Source: Fusobacterium necrogenes (GTDB lineage: Bacteria > Fusobacteriota > Fusobacteriia > Fusobacteriales > Fusobacteriaceae). Taken from it: 64,000 nt of DNA. A program made the position numbers and the translations under genes. Positions 36,924 to 46,844 of the stretch are shown here, piece by piece. The notes below the pieces were generated by a model that was not told the origin of the DNA, did not search any database, and worked only from the letters and a program-made list of their open reading frames with translations. The DNA lies in the NCBI RefSeq assembly GCF_900450765.1, contig NZ_UGGU01000003.1, positions 558,001 to 622,000 on the forward strand, in the 5' to 3' direction. Each line of letters opens with the position of its first letter. The stretch's first letter is position 1.

Positions 36924-39900
36924 ATGAATTACCGTATTTTTGTAGAAAAGAAATCAGGATTTGATTTAGATGCTAAAAGACTTGAGAATGAATTAAGAGA
37001 GAGTCTTCAATTAGAGGGGCTAGAAAAAGTAAGATTATTAAACTGTTATGATGTCTTTGGAATAGATAGTGAAGAGTTAGCAAAGGCTAAAAAACTTATA
37101 TTCTCAGAGGTAGTAACAGATAGAGTAACTGAAGAGTTAGACAGTAAAGGGTCAAAATACTTTGCTGTAGAATTTTTACCAGGGCAGTTTGACCAAAGAG
37201 CTGACTCAGCTATGCAATGTTTAAATCTAATCTCTGATAAAAACCAAAATGTAGTAGTAACAAGTGGAAAAGTTATAATCTTAGAGGGAAATATATCAGA
37301 AGAGGAGCTAAACAAAGTAAAAAATTACTATATCAACCCTGTGGAGATGAGAGAGAAAATTCTTAAGAAATTAGAGGTAGAAGAGGGAGAATTAGCTCAA
37401 GAAGTTCCTGTATTTGAAGGATTTATTACATATGGAGCTGAGAAGCTAGAAAAATTTAGAAAAGAGCTTGGATTAGCTATGACATTTGCTGATATAGCCT
37501 TTGTACAAGAGTATTTTAGAGATACGGAAAAAAGAGATCCAACTGAAACAGAGATAAAGGTATTAGACACTTATTGGTCTGACCATTGTAGACATACAAC
37601 ATTTGAAACTAAAATAAAAAATATTGTTTTCCCAAAATCAGCTTTTGGAGAAACATTACAAAAAGCTTTCGAAAACTATTTAGGAGCAAGAAAATTTGTA
37701 CATCAAGAAAGACTCGAAAAAAAATATATATCTCTAATGGATATGGCAACAATCTGTGGAAAAGAGATGAGAAAAACTGGTAAGCTAGATGACTTAGAGG
37801 TATCTGATGAGATAAATGCTTGCTCAGTATACATAGATGTAGATGTAGATGGAAAAATAGAAAAGTGGCTACTTATGTTTAAAAACGAAACTCATAACCA
37901 CCCTACTGAGATAGAGCCATTTGGAGGAGCTTCTACTTGTTTAGGAGGAGCAATAAGAGACCCATTATCAGGAAGATCTTATGTATACCAAGCTATTAGG
38001 GTAACAGGTTCTGGTAACCCATTGGAAAAATTAGAGGATACTTTACAAGGAAAATTACCTCAAAAGAAAATAACAACAGGAGCAGCAGCAGGATACTCAT
38101 CTTATGGAAACCAAATAGGACTTACTACTGGACATGTAGCTGAAATCTATCACGATGGATATAAGGCTAAGAGAATGGAAGTAGGAGCAGTAGTTGGAGC
38201 TGTGCCAGCTGATTGGGTAAGAAGAGAGAATGCTTCTAAGGGAGATATAGTTGTACTACTTGGAGGAAAAACAGGAAGAGATGGTTGTGGAGGAGCAACT
38301 GGTTCTTCTAAAGAGCATACAGATGATTCCTTAAGACTTTGTGGAGCAGAGGTACAAAAAGGAAATGCTCCAGAAGAGAGAAAAATCCAAAGATTATTTA
38401 GAAATCCAGAGGTTACAAGACTTGTTAAAAAATGTAATGACTTTGGAGCTGGAGGGGTATCAGTAGCAATAGGAGAGTTGGCTCCTGGACTAGATATCAA
38501 CTTAGATGTAGTTCCTACTAAATATTTAGGACTTAGTGGAACAGAGTTAGCTATCTCTGAATCACAAGAGAGAATGGCAGTAGTAATAGAGGCTAAAGAT
38601 AGAGATAAATTTATAGAATTAGCAAATAGAGAGAACTTACAAGCAACAGTTGTAGCAGTGGTTACTGACACAAATAGACTTGTGCTAAATTGGAAAGGTA
38701 AGAAGATAGTAGATATCTCAAGAGAGTTTTTAGATACTAACGGAGTTACTCAAGAAACAGAGGTAGAGGTAGAAAATATCTCTTATGAAGAAAGCCCACT
38801 TACAAAGGTAGCTTATGAGGGAGAGAATTTAGAAGCTAAATGGTACAATATGTTATCATCTTTAAATGTAGCTTCTCAAAAGGGACTTATGGAGATATTT
38901 GACTCTACAATAGGAGCTACTACAGTACTTATGCCATTTGGTGGAAAATATCAAATGACTCCAACAGATGTAAGCGTACAAAAATTACCATTACTTAAAG
39001 GGGAAACAGATACAGCTTCTGCTATCACTTGGGGATACAATCCAGTATTATCATCTTGGTCACAATTCCATGGTGGAGCTTATGCAGTAGTTGAATCATT
39101 AGCAAAATTAGTAAGTGTGGGAGTAGATTATAAGAGAGTAAGACTTTCATTCCAAGAGTACTTCCAAAAACTTGGACAAAATCCTAAAAACTGGGGAAAA
39201 CCTTTCTCAGCTCTATTAGGAACAATAGAGATGCAAAGAGCTTTTGAAATACCAGCTATTGGAGGAAAGGACTCTATGAGTGGAACATTTAATGATATTC
39301 ACGTTCCACCTACACTAATATCTTTTGCTGTATCTCCAGTAAAAGCTAGTGTAGTAATATCTCCAGAGTTTAAAAAGGCTGGAAACAAAATCTACTTAGT
39401 AAAACACCATATGTTAGAAAACTATATGCCTAATGTGGAAGAGTTAAAAGCAAACTTTGAATATGTATATGAAAATATAGTTAATGGAAATATAGTATCA
39501 GCTATGACATTAAAAACTGGTGGTATAGCTGAAGCAGTAAGTAAAATGACATTTGGAAACAGAATAGGAGCTAAGATATCTAATCTTGGAGATGAGTTAT
39601 TCAAGTTAGGATATGGAACATTTATAGTGGAGTCAAATGTAGAGCTTACAGGTAAAAATGTAGAATTATTAGGAGAAACAATCTCTGAATACAAAGTAGT
39701 AGTAGGAGATATTGAGATAGATATGACTGCAGGAGAGAAGGTATGGTTAGATAAACTATTCCCAGTTTTCCCTCATAAAACAGTAGAGAAAGTTGAAAAA
39801 TATATCTGGACTCCTTACAATGCTAAAGAGATAGTAGTTTGTAAAAATAAGATAGCTAAACCAAGAGTATTAGTACCAGCTTTCCCAGGAACAAACTGTG

Positions 39901-40652
39901 AATATGATTCAGCTAGAGTATTTGAAAAAGCTGGGGCAGAATCAAATATATTAGTATTTAGAAACCTAACTCAAGAGTATATCAATGACTCAATAGAAAA
40001 GGTGGTAAAAGAGATAAATAACTCTCAAATCCTAATGTTCCCAGGAGGATTCAGTGCTGGAGATGAGCCAGATGGTTCTGGTAAATTTATAGCAACAGTA
40101 CTTACTAACCCTAAAGTAGCAGAAGCTATCCATAAGTTCTTAGAGAGAGATGGACTTATATTAGGAATTTGTAATGGATTCCAAGCTCTTATCAAATCTG
40201 GATTACTTCCTTATGGAGAGATAGGTAAGGTTACTGAAGATTCACCAACTCTTACATTCAATAAGATAGGTAGACATATATCTCAAATGGTAAAAACTAA
40301 AGTAACTTCTAATAAATCACCTTGGCTTGCTGGAATAGAAACAGGTTTAGAGTTTGAAATAGCTGTGTCACATGGAGAGGGAAGATTCTTTGCTAGTGAT
40401 GAGGTAATTAAAAAGCTATTTGAAAATGGACAAGTGGCAACTCAATATGTCAACTTAGAGGGAGAGCCAACTAATGAGTTTAGATTTAACCCTAATGGTT
40501 CAAGCTTTGCTATTGAAGGAATTACTTCTCCAGATGGAAGAGTATTTGGTAAGATGGGACATACAGAAAGATATGGAAACAATGTATTTAAAAATATAAT
40601 TGGAAATAAAGAGCAAAAAATATTTGAAAATGGAGTAAAATATTTCAAATAA
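36924..40652 (+). CDS. purL: Phosphoribosylformylglycinamidine synthase, single-chain PurL
   Basis: 1242 residues: synthase and glutaminase in one chain, as in enterobacteria and many clostridia, so no separate PurS or PurQ is needed. N-terminal linker, two AIRS-like halves (DTYWSDHCRHTTF near 210, FGGASTCLGGAIRDP, GGKTGRDGCGGATGSSK, GGKDSMSGTF), and a C-terminal class I amidotransferase with PAFPGTNCEYDS and GICNGFQALI, in which Cys1083 is the nucleophile, and SHGEGRF. SD CAGGAGG. Confidence 0.97.
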   Translation: MNYRIFVEKKSGFDLDAKRLENELRESLQLEGLEKVRLLNCYDVFGIDSEELAKAKKLIFSEVVTDRVTEELDSKGSKYFAVEFLPGQFDQRADSAMQCLNLISDKNQNVVVTSGKVIILEGNISEEELNKVKNYYINPVEMREKILKKLEVEEGELAQEVPVFEGFITYGAEKLEKFRKELGLAMTFADIAFVQEYFRDTEKRDPTETEIKVLDTYWSDHCRHTTFETKIKNIVFPKSAFGETLQKAFENYLGARKFVHQERLEKKYISLMDMATICGKEMRKTGKLDDLEVSDEINACSVYIDVDVDGKIEKWLLMFKNETHNHPTEIEPFGGASTCLGGAIRDPLSGRSYVYQAIRVTGSGNPLEKLEDTLQGKLPQKKITTGAAAGYSSYGNQIGLTTGHVAEIYHDGYKAKRMEVGAVVGAVPADWVRRENASKGDIVVLLGGKTGRDGCGGATGSSKEHTDDSLRLCGAEVQKGNAPEERKIQRLFRNPEVTRLVKKCNDFGAGGVSVAIGELAPGLDINLDVVPTKYLGLSGTELAISESQERMAVVIEAKDRDKFIELANRENLQATVVAVVTDTNRLVLNWKGKKIVDISREFLDTNGVTQETEVEVENISYEESPLTKVAYEGENLEAKWYNMLSSLNVASQKGLMEIFDSTIGATTVLMPFGGKYQMTPTDVSVQKLPLLKGETDTASAITWGYNPVLSSWSQFHGGAYAVVESLAKLVSVGVDYKRVRLSFQEYFQKLGQNPKNWGKPFSALLGTIEMQRAFEIPAIGGKDSMSGTFNDIHVPPTLISFAVSPVKASVVISPEFKKAGNKIYLVKHHMLENYMPNVEELKANFEYVYENIVNGNIVSAMTLKTGGIAEAVSKMTFGNRIGAKISNLGDELFKLGYGTFIVESNVELTGKNVELLGETISEYKVVVGDIEIDMTAGEKVWLDKLFPVFPHKTVEKVEKYIWTPYNAKEIVVCKNKIAKPRVLVPAFPGTNCEYDSARVFEKAGAESNILVFRNLTQEYINDSIEKVVKEINNSQILMFPGGFSAGDEPDGSGKFIATVLTNPKVAEAIHKFLERDGLILGICNGFQALIKSGLLPYGEIGKVTEDSPTLTFNKIGRHISQMVKTKVTSNKSPWLAGIETGLEFEIAVSHGEGRFFASDEVIKKLFENGQVATQYVNLEGEPTNEFRFNPNGSSFAIEGITSPDGRVFGKMGHTERYGNNVFKNIIGNKEQKIFENGVKYFK

Positions 40653-40665
40653 TTTAGGAGGACAA

Positions 40666-41145
40666 ATGAAAGTAGCTATTATTTTCGGAAGTAAATCAGA
40701 TACAGAGAAGATGAGAGGAGCAGCTAACTGCTTAAAAGAGTTTGGAATAGAGTATTCAGCTCATGTACTTTCAGCTCATAGAGTACCTGAAAAATTAGAA
40801 GAAACATTAGAAAAATTAGAAGTAGAAGGTTATGATGTAATTATAGCTGGAGCTGGACTTGCAGCTCATTTACCTGGAGTTATAGCTTCAAAAACTACAC
40901 TGCCAGTAATAGGAGTGCCTATTGAGGCAGCTTTTAACGGAATGGACGCACTACTATCAATAGTACAAATGCCAAAATCAATCCCAGTAGCAACTGTTGG
41001 AGTAAATAACTCATATAATGCAGGAATGTTAGCTGTACAAATGCTTTCATTAAAATCTCCAGAACTAAAAGAGAAATTAAGAAACTTCAGAAAAGATATG
41101 AAAGCTAAGTTTATAGCTGATAATGAGTCAGGAGTAGAACTATAA
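40666..41145 (+). CDS. purE: 5-(carboxyamino)imidazole ribonucleotide mutase PurE
   Basis: 159 residues. GSKSDTEKM phosphate loop, VLSAHRVPEKL, AGLAAHLPGVIA, and GVPIEAAFNGMDALLSIVQMPKSIPVATV. No purK is seen in this operon, so carboxylation of AIR may be spontaneous or use a purK elsewhere; whether the enzyme is class I or II cannot be fixed from sequence here. SD TTAGGAGG. Confidence 0.93.
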   Translation: MKVAIIFGSKSDTEKMRGAANCLKEFGIEYSAHVLSAHRVPEKLEETLEKLEVEGYDVIIAGAGLAAHLPGVIASKTTLPVIGVPIEAAFNGMDALLSIVQMPKSIPVATVGVNNSYNAGMLAVQMLSLKSPELKEKLRNFRKDMKAKFIADNESGVEL

Positions 41146-41159
41146 GATAAATTATAATA

Positions 41160-41325
41160 TTGAAAACTTAAAGAGTTGCGTAAATTACGTAAAGAAGTTA
41201 AATTAACTCAGCGAAATCGAACGCTAAAAAACGCAACTGTTTGAACGAAGTGAGTTTTGCGTTTTTAGTGAGATAAGCCATAGTTAATCAACTTCTTGAA
41301 GTATGGAGCAACTCTTAGTTTTCAA
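41160..41325. repeat. Palindromic repeat, copy 2 (inside pur operon)
   Basis: About 165 bp between purE and purC. Outer arms TTGAAAACTTAAAGAGTTGC / GCAACTCTTAGTTTTCAA pair with small bulges; inner arms AAGAAGTTAAATTAACT / AGTTAATCAACTTCTT pair; AGCG...CGCT forms a small hairpin; the core is CTAAAAAACGCAACT / AGTTTTGCGTTTTTAG. Relative to copies 1 and 3, one A-T pair of the core has become G-C on both sides, a compensatory change. Confidence 0.87.
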
Positions 41326-41387
41326 GAGAATGAATTAGAATAAAAATAAGGTATAAAAATATTAAAAGTATCTCAGGAGGAATTAAA

Positions 41388-42101
41388 ATGTCAGTAGAAA
41401 AAAAAGATTTTATTTATGAAGGAAAAGCTAAACAAGTATATTCAACAACAGATGAGAACTTAGTAATAATTCACTATAAAGATGATGCAACAGCAGGAAA
41501 TGGAACTAAAAAAGGAACAATAGTAAATAAAGGTGTAATGAACAACAAAATAACAGCTATGTTATTCAGAATGTTAGAGAAAAATGGAATAAAAACTCAC
41601 TTAGTAGATGTATTAAATGATAGAGATCAACTTTGTCAAAAAGTAAAAATATTTCCATTAGAAGTAATAGTAAGAAACGTAATAGCTGGTTCAATGGCAG
41701 CAAGAGTTGGAGTTCCAGAGGGAACTAAACCAACTAATACAATATTCGAAATTTGCTATAAAAATGACGCTTATGGAGACCCATTAATCAATGACCATCA
41801 TGCAGTTGCTTTAGGACTTTGTACTTATGAAGAGTTAGCAGAGATATATAGAATTACTGCTCAGATCAATAATCTATTGAAAGATGCTTTTGATAAAACA
41901 GGGATCACTTTAGTGGACTTTAAAATAGAATTTGGTAAAAATTTTAAAGGAGAAATCTTACTAGCTGATGAAATAACTCCAGACACTTGTAGATTATGGG
42001 ATAAAGAAACTGGAAAGAAATTAGATAAAGATAGATTTAGAAGAGATCTTGGTGGAATAGAAGAGGCTTATATAGAAGTATTAAAGAGATTGGGGGCTTA
42101 A
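41388..42101 (+). CDS. purC: SAICAR synthetase
   Basis: 237 residues, normal length. [11 protein letters not shown] at the start, [31 protein letters not shown], and [17 protein letters not shown]-dependent addition of aspartate to CAIR. Its TAA shares a base with the ATG of purF. Confidence 0.97.
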   Translation: MSVEKKDFIYEGKAKQVYSTTDENLVIIHYKDDATAGNGTKKGTIVNKGVMNNKITAMLFRMLEKNGIKTHLVDVLNDRDQLCQKVKIFPLEVIVRNVIAGSMAARVGVPEGTKPTNTIFEICYKNDAYGDPLINDHHAVALGLCTYEELAEIYRITAQINNLLKDAFDKTGITLVDFKIEFGKNFKGEILLADEITPDTCRLWDKETGKKLDKDRFRRDLGGIEEAYIEVLKRLGA

Positions 42102-43501
42102 TGATGAACTGCACAGAAATTCTAATGGCTAAAGATAAAATGGAAGAGGAGTGTGGAGTATTTGGAATATATTCAAAAGAGGTAAATGAAGTAGCACAAA
42201 TAACTTACTACGGATTATATGCTCTTCAACATAGAGGTCAAGAGAGTGCGGGAATATCTGTTTCTAATTTTGGAGAGATAGTAACTTATAAAGGAATGGG
42301 ACTTACTGCAGATGTATTTACACCAGAAACTTTAAATAATCTTGTTGGAAATGCTGCAATAGGACATGTGAGATACTCTACAACAGGGGCGAGCAAATTA
42401 GAAAATGCTCAGCCTCTTGAGAGTAGATATAAATTAGGGCAAATAGCAGTAGCTCACAATGGAAATTTAACTAATGCAAAGATAATAAGAGAGTTATTAG
42501 AAGATGCTGGTTCTACTTTTAATACTTCAATAGACTCAGAAGTTATCATCAAGATGATAGCAAGAAAAGCTAATGGAAATGTTGAAGATGCTATAAGAAG
42601 TACAGTAGGAGCTATAAAAGGAGCTTATGCATTAGTAATCTTAGCTGGAAACAAATTGGTAGGAGTAAGAGACCCATATGGAATAAGACCACTTTGCTTA
42701 GGTATAAATGAAAATGGAGATTATATTTTAGCTTCTGAATCTTGTGCCATTGATGCTGTGGGAGGAACTCTAATTAGAGATGTATTACCAGGAGAGATGG
42801 TAATAATAGATGAGAATGGAGTAAAATCTGTAAAATATTCAGAAAATAATAAAAAAGCACCTTGCTCATTTGAACACATATACTTTGCTAGACCTGATAG
42901 TGTAATAGATGGATTAAATGTATACGAGTCTAGGGTAGAGGCTGGAAGATTACTTGCTAAACAGATGAAAGTAGATGCAGATGTAGTAATAGGTGTACCA
43001 GATTCTGGAATACCAGCAGCTATTGGTTTTGCTGAAGCTAGTGGAATACCTTATGCAATAGGGCTAGTAAAAAATAAATATATAGGAAGAACATTTATAA
43101 AACCTACTCAAGCTCTAAGAGAGCAAGCTGTAATGGTAAAATTAAATCCATTAAAAGTAAATCTTGAAGGAAAAAGAGTAGTAATAATTGATGACTCACT
43201 AGTGAGAGGAACAACAAGTAAGATTTTAATAGAGATAATCAGAAGAGCAGGAGCTAAGGAAGTACACTTCCGTTCAGCTTCTCCAGCTGTAAAACACTCT
43301 TGCTATTTTGGGATAGATACGGCTCATAGGGAGGAGTTAATAGCAGCTAGATTATCAGTAGAAGAGATAAGAAAAGAAATAAATGCAGATACATTAGATT
43401 ACTTATCGATGGAAAATATGTTAAAGTCTTTAAAAGGATGTGACTACTGTGTAGGATGCTTTAATGGAGAATATCCAGTAGATACACCAACAGAAATATA
43501 A
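42101..43501 (+). CDS. purF: Amidophosphoribosyltransferase
   Basis: First step of purine synthesis. 466 residues. A 17-residue propeptide ([17 protein letters not shown]) precedes CGVFGIYS, whose Cys18 becomes the N-terminal nucleophile. GIPAAIGFAEASGIPY, IDDSLVRGTTSK is the PRPP loop, and four C-terminal Cys (HSCYFG and CDYCVGC) resemble the 4Fe-4S type of B. subtilis. Overlap with purC is a single base. Confidence 0.97.
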   Translation: MMNCTEILMAKDKMEEECGVFGIYSKEVNEVAQITYYGLYALQHRGQESAGISVSNFGEIVTYKGMGLTADVFTPETLNNLVGNAAIGHVRYSTTGASKLENAQPLESRYKLGQIAVAHNGNLTNAKIIRELLEDAGSTFNTSIDSEVIIKMIARKANGNVEDAIRSTVGAIKGAYALVILAGNKLVGVRDPYGIRPLCLGINENGDYILASESCAIDAVGGTLIRDVLPGEMVIIDENGVKSVKYSENNKKAPCSFEHIYFARPDSVIDGLNVYESRVEAGRLLAKQMKVDADVVIGVPDSGIPAAIGFAEASGIPYAIGLVKNKYIGRTFIKPTQALREQAVMVKLNPLKVNLEGKRVVIIDDSLVRGTTSKILIEIIRRAGAKEVHFRSASPAVKHSCYFGIDTAHREELIAARLSVEEIRKEINADTLDYLSMENMLKSLKGCDYCVGCFNGEYPVDTPTEI

Positions 43502-43527
43502 AAACAATTTAAATTTTGGAGGAAAAA

Positions 43528-44529
43528 ATGGCAATTTCATATAAAGAAGCTGGAGTAGATAAAGAGGAAGGATATAGAGCAGTAGAGCTGATGAAGAAAG
43601 CTGTTGCTAAAACAATGAATAGTAACGTATTAAATGGACTTGGAAGTTTTGGAGCTATGTATGAGTTAGGAAAATATGAAAATCCTGTATTAGTTTCTGG
43701 AACTGATGGAGTAGGAACAAAATTAGAGATAGCTCTTACTACAAAAAAATATGACACAGTAGGAATAGATGCTGTTGCTATGTGTGTAAATGACGTTCTT
43801 TGTCACGGAGCAAAACCAATATTCTTTTTAGATTATCTAGCTTGTGGAAAATTAGATGCTGAAGTAGCAGCTGAATTAGTTTCTGGAGTAGCTGAAGGTT
43901 GTTATCAAGCTGGAGCTGCCCTTATAGGTGGAGAAACAGCAGAAATGCCAGGATTCTACAAAGTAGGAGATTATGATATAGCTGGTTTCTGTGTGGGAGC
44001 AGTAGAAAAATCTAAAATAGTAAATGGAAGTACAACTTCTGAAGGAGATATCTTAATAGCTATACCATCTTCTGGAGTACATAGTAATGGATTCTCATTA
44101 GTAAGAAAGGTAATAACTGACTATAATAAAGAGTATAATGGAAAACCAATTAGTGAAACTCTTCTTACACCTACAAAAATATATGTAAAACCAGTTCTTG
44201 CTGTATTAGAAAAATATAATGTAAAAGGTATGGCTCATATAACTGGAGGAGGATTACCTGAGAACTTACCTAGAACAATAAGTGAAGGACATCAACCAGT
44301 TGTATTAAAAGAAAAATTAAGAGTATTAGACATATTTAAATATATTCAAAAAGAGGGGGATATCCCAGAAGATGAGATGTATGGAACATTCAATATGGGA
44401 GTAGGTTTTGTACTAGTAGTAGACCCTAAAGATAAAGATGGAGTAATAGAAGAGCTTGCTAAATATGGAGAAGAAGCTTTTGAAATAGGATATGTTCAAA
44501 AGGGAGAAAAGGGACTATGTTTAAAATAG
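43528..44529 (+). CDS. purM: AIR synthetase
   Basis: 333 residues from ATG 43528 (MAISYKEAGVDKEEG), behind TTGGAGG; the in-frame TTG at 43516 lies in that SD. Landmarks: SGTDGVGTKLEIA, GGETAEMPGFY, GVHSNGFSLVRKV, and HITGGGLPENLPR. Overlaps purN by 13 bases. Confidence 0.96.
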   Translation: MAISYKEAGVDKEEGYRAVELMKKAVAKTMNSNVLNGLGSFGAMYELGKYENPVLVSGTDGVGTKLEIALTTKKYDTVGIDAVAMCVNDVLCHGAKPIFFLDYLACGKLDAEVAAELVSGVAEGCYQAGAALIGGETAEMPGFYKVGDYDIAGFCVGAVEKSKIVNGSTTSEGDILIAIPSSGVHSNGFSLVRKVITDYNKEYNGKPISETLLTPTKIYVKPVLAVLEKYNVKGMAHITGGGLPENLPRTISEGHQPVVLKEKLRVLDIFKYIQKEGDIPEDEMYGTFNMGVGFVLVVDPKDKDGVIEELAKYGEEAFEIGYVQKGEKGLCLK

Positions 44530-45110
44530 GAGTTTTAGTTTCTGGTGGAGGAAGTAATCTTCAATCCATAATAGATAAATCTAAAAGTGGAGAATTACAA
44601 TGTAACGTTGAAGTTGTAATTGGAGATAGAGAGTGTTATGGAGTAGAGAGAGCTAAGGAAGCTGGAATAGATAGGCATGTATTAGATAGAAAAATTTTAA
44701 AAAAAGAGCTATGTAAAGAAATAGATAAAATCATAACAGAAAAAGGAGTAGAGTTAGTAGTTTTAGCTGGATTTTTATCTATTATTGATGAGGAGTTTGT
44801 GAACAAGTGGAAAGGAAAAATAATTAATATTCATCCTTCACTTCTCCCAAAGTTTGGCGGTCCTGGAATGTATGGGATAAAAGTACATGAAGCTGTACTA
44901 AAAGCTGGAGAGCAAGAAAGTGGTTGTACAGTACACTATGTGGATACAGGAGTTGATAGTGGAGAGATAATAGCTCAAAAGAGAGTAAAAGTTTTAGTCG
45001 GCGATACTCCAGAGACATTACAGAAGAGAATATTGATGGAGGAACATAAACTTTTACCTGAATCTATTGCAAAAATTATAACAGAAAAAAATAAAGGAGT
45101 TTATTCATAA
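44517..45110 (+). CDS. purN: GAR formyltransferase PurN
   Basis: 197 residues. [11 protein letters not shown] near the start, then [17 protein letters not shown] with catalytic Asn and His, and [13 protein letters not shown] with the Asp. Uses the 10-formyl-THF made by Fhs. Its TAA shares a base with purH's ATG. Confidence 0.96.
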   Translation: MFKIGVLVSGGGSNLQSIIDKSKSGELQCNVEVVIGDRECYGVERAKEAGIDRHVLDRKILKKELCKEIDKIITEKGVELVVLAGFLSIIDEEFVNKWKGKIINIHPSLLPKFGGPGMYGIKVHEAVLKAGEQESGCTVHYVDTGVDSGEIIAQKRVKVLVGDTPETLQKRILMEEHKLLPESIAKIITEKNKGVYS

Positions 45111-46612
45111 TGAAAAGAGCATTAATATCAGTTTTTGATAAAAATGGAATATTAGAGTTTGTACAATTTTTAGTAAAACACAATGTGGAGATAATCTCAA
45201 CAGGTGGAACATATAGATATTTAAAAGAGAATGGAGTACCTGTAATAGAGGTAGCTGAAGTAACAAAAGCTCCAGAGATGTTAGATGGAAGAGTAAAAAC
45301 TCTACACCCTGTAATTCATGGAGGAATTTTAGCTATAAGAGATAATGAGGAGCATATGGCTACTATAAAAGCTAGAGGAATAGAAACTATTGATATGGTA
45401 GTTGTAAATCTATATCCATTCTTTAAGAAAGTAAATGAGGATTTGACTTTTGAAGAAAAAGTTGAATTCATAGATATTGGTGGACCTACAATGCTAAGAT
45501 CAGCAGCGAAATCTTTTAAAGATGTTGTAGTAATTAGTGATACAGCTGACTATGAAACTGTTATGAGAGAGATGGAAGCTGGAGAGGTAACATTTGAAAC
45601 AAGAAAAAGACTTGCTGGAAAAGTTTTCAACTTAACATCTGCTTATGATGCAGCTATATCTAGTTTCTTACTTGGAGATGAGATGCCTCATTATCTAAAT
45701 GCTTCATATGAAAAAGTTATGGATTTAAGATATGGAGAGAATCCTCATCAAAAAGCTGCTTATTATGTATCAACTACTGATAGTGGAGCTATGAAAGATT
45801 TTGAACAATTAAATGGAAAAGAGCTTTCATTTAATAATATAAGAGATATGGACGTAGCTTGGAAAGTAGCTTGTGAATTTGAAGAACCAGCTTGTTGTGG
45901 AGTAAAACATTCTACTCCATGTGGGGCAGCTATTGGAAAGGATATACATGAAGCTTATGTAAAAGCTTATGAGTGTGATCCTGTATCTATATTTGGAGGA
46001 ATAGTAGCTCTTAATAAAGAGGTAGATAAGGCAACTGCTGAGGAGTTAGTAAAAATATTCTTAGAGATAGTAATAGCTCCAAGCTTTACAGAGGAAGCTT
46101 TAGAAGTGTTGCGAACTAAGAAAAATCTAAGAGTAATAAAATGCCATCATAAACCTATGGATAAAATAAATTTTGTAAAAGTAGATGGAGGAATCTTAGT
46201 ACAAGATGAGGATTTGAGTTTCTCTACTCACTATGAAACTGTTACAGAAAAAGTTCCTACTGAAAAAGAGATGAGTGACTTAGACTTTGGAATGAAGATA
46301 GTAAAACATGTAAAATCTAATGCTATTGTAGTAGCTAAAGAGAAGATGGCTATTGGAATAGGAAATGGAGAAACAAACAGAATTTGGCCTACTGAACAAG
46401 CAATAGAAAGAGCTGGAGAGAGAATAGAGGGAGCTGTTCTTGCTTCTGACGCTTTCTTTCCATTTAGAGATGTAGTAGACACTTGTGCAAAACATGGAAT
46501 CAAGGCCATCATTCAACCTGGTGGATCTCTTAGAGATAAGGAATCTATTGAAGCTTGTAATGAGCATGGAATAGCTATGATATTCAGTGGAATGAGACAT
46601 TTCAAACACTAA
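45110..46612 (+). CDS. purH: Bifunctional AICAR formyltransferase / IMP cyclohydrolase
   Basis: 500 residues. N-terminal cyclohydrolase ([25 protein letters not shown]), C-terminal formyltransferase ([23 protein letters not shown] with the catalytic KH). Last two steps to IMP. Confidence 0.97.
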   Translation: MKRALISVFDKNGILEFVQFLVKHNVEIISTGGTYRYLKENGVPVIEVAEVTKAPEMLDGRVKTLHPVIHGGILAIRDNEEHMATIKARGIETIDMVVVNLYPFFKKVNEDLTFEEKVEFIDIGGPTMLRSAAKSFKDVVVISDTADYETVMREMEAGEVTFETRKRLAGKVFNLTSAYDAAISSFLLGDEMPHYLNASYEKVMDLRYGENPHQKAAYYVSTTDSGAMKDFEQLNGKELSFNNIRDMDVAWKVACEFEEPACCGVKHSTPCGAAIGKDIHEAYVKAYECDPVSIFGGIVALNKEVDKATAEELVKIFLEIVIAPSFTEEALEVLRTKKNLRVIKCHHKPMDKINFVKVDGGILVQDEDLSFSTHYETVTEKVPTEKEMSDLDFGMKIVKHVKSNAIVVAKEKMAIGIGNGETNRIWPTEQAIERAGERIEGAVLASDAFFPFRDVVDTCAKHGIKAIIQPGGSLRDKESIEACNEHGIAMIFSGMRHFKH

Positions 46613-46630
46613 TTTTCTATGAATTAGATT

Positions 46631-46798
46631 AAGAAAACTTTAAGAATTGTGGAGATTATGGAGAGAAGTTAGATTAACTTAGCGAAAAGGAACGCTAAAA
46701 AACACAACTGTTTGAGGCATAGCCGAGTTTTGTGTTTTTAGTGAATTGAGCCATAGTTAATCAACTTCTTGAAATACGGAGCAATTCTTAGTTTTCTT
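46631..46798. repeat. Palindromic repeat, copy 3 (inside pur operon)
   Basis: About 168 bp between purH and purD. Outer arms AAGAAAACTTTAAGAATTG / CAATTCTTAGTTTTCTT; inner AGAAGTTAGATTAACT / AGTTAATCAACTTCT; AGCG...CGCT hairpin; core CTAAAAAACACAACT / AGTTTTGTGTTTTTAG. The terminal loop differs from other copies and carries its own GGC-ATA-GCC stem. Closest in arms to copy 2. Confidence 0.87.
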
Positions 46799-46844
46799 TT
46801 AAGAAAGAGAGATTAGAAATTAGAAGTTTAAAGGAGAAGAGAGA

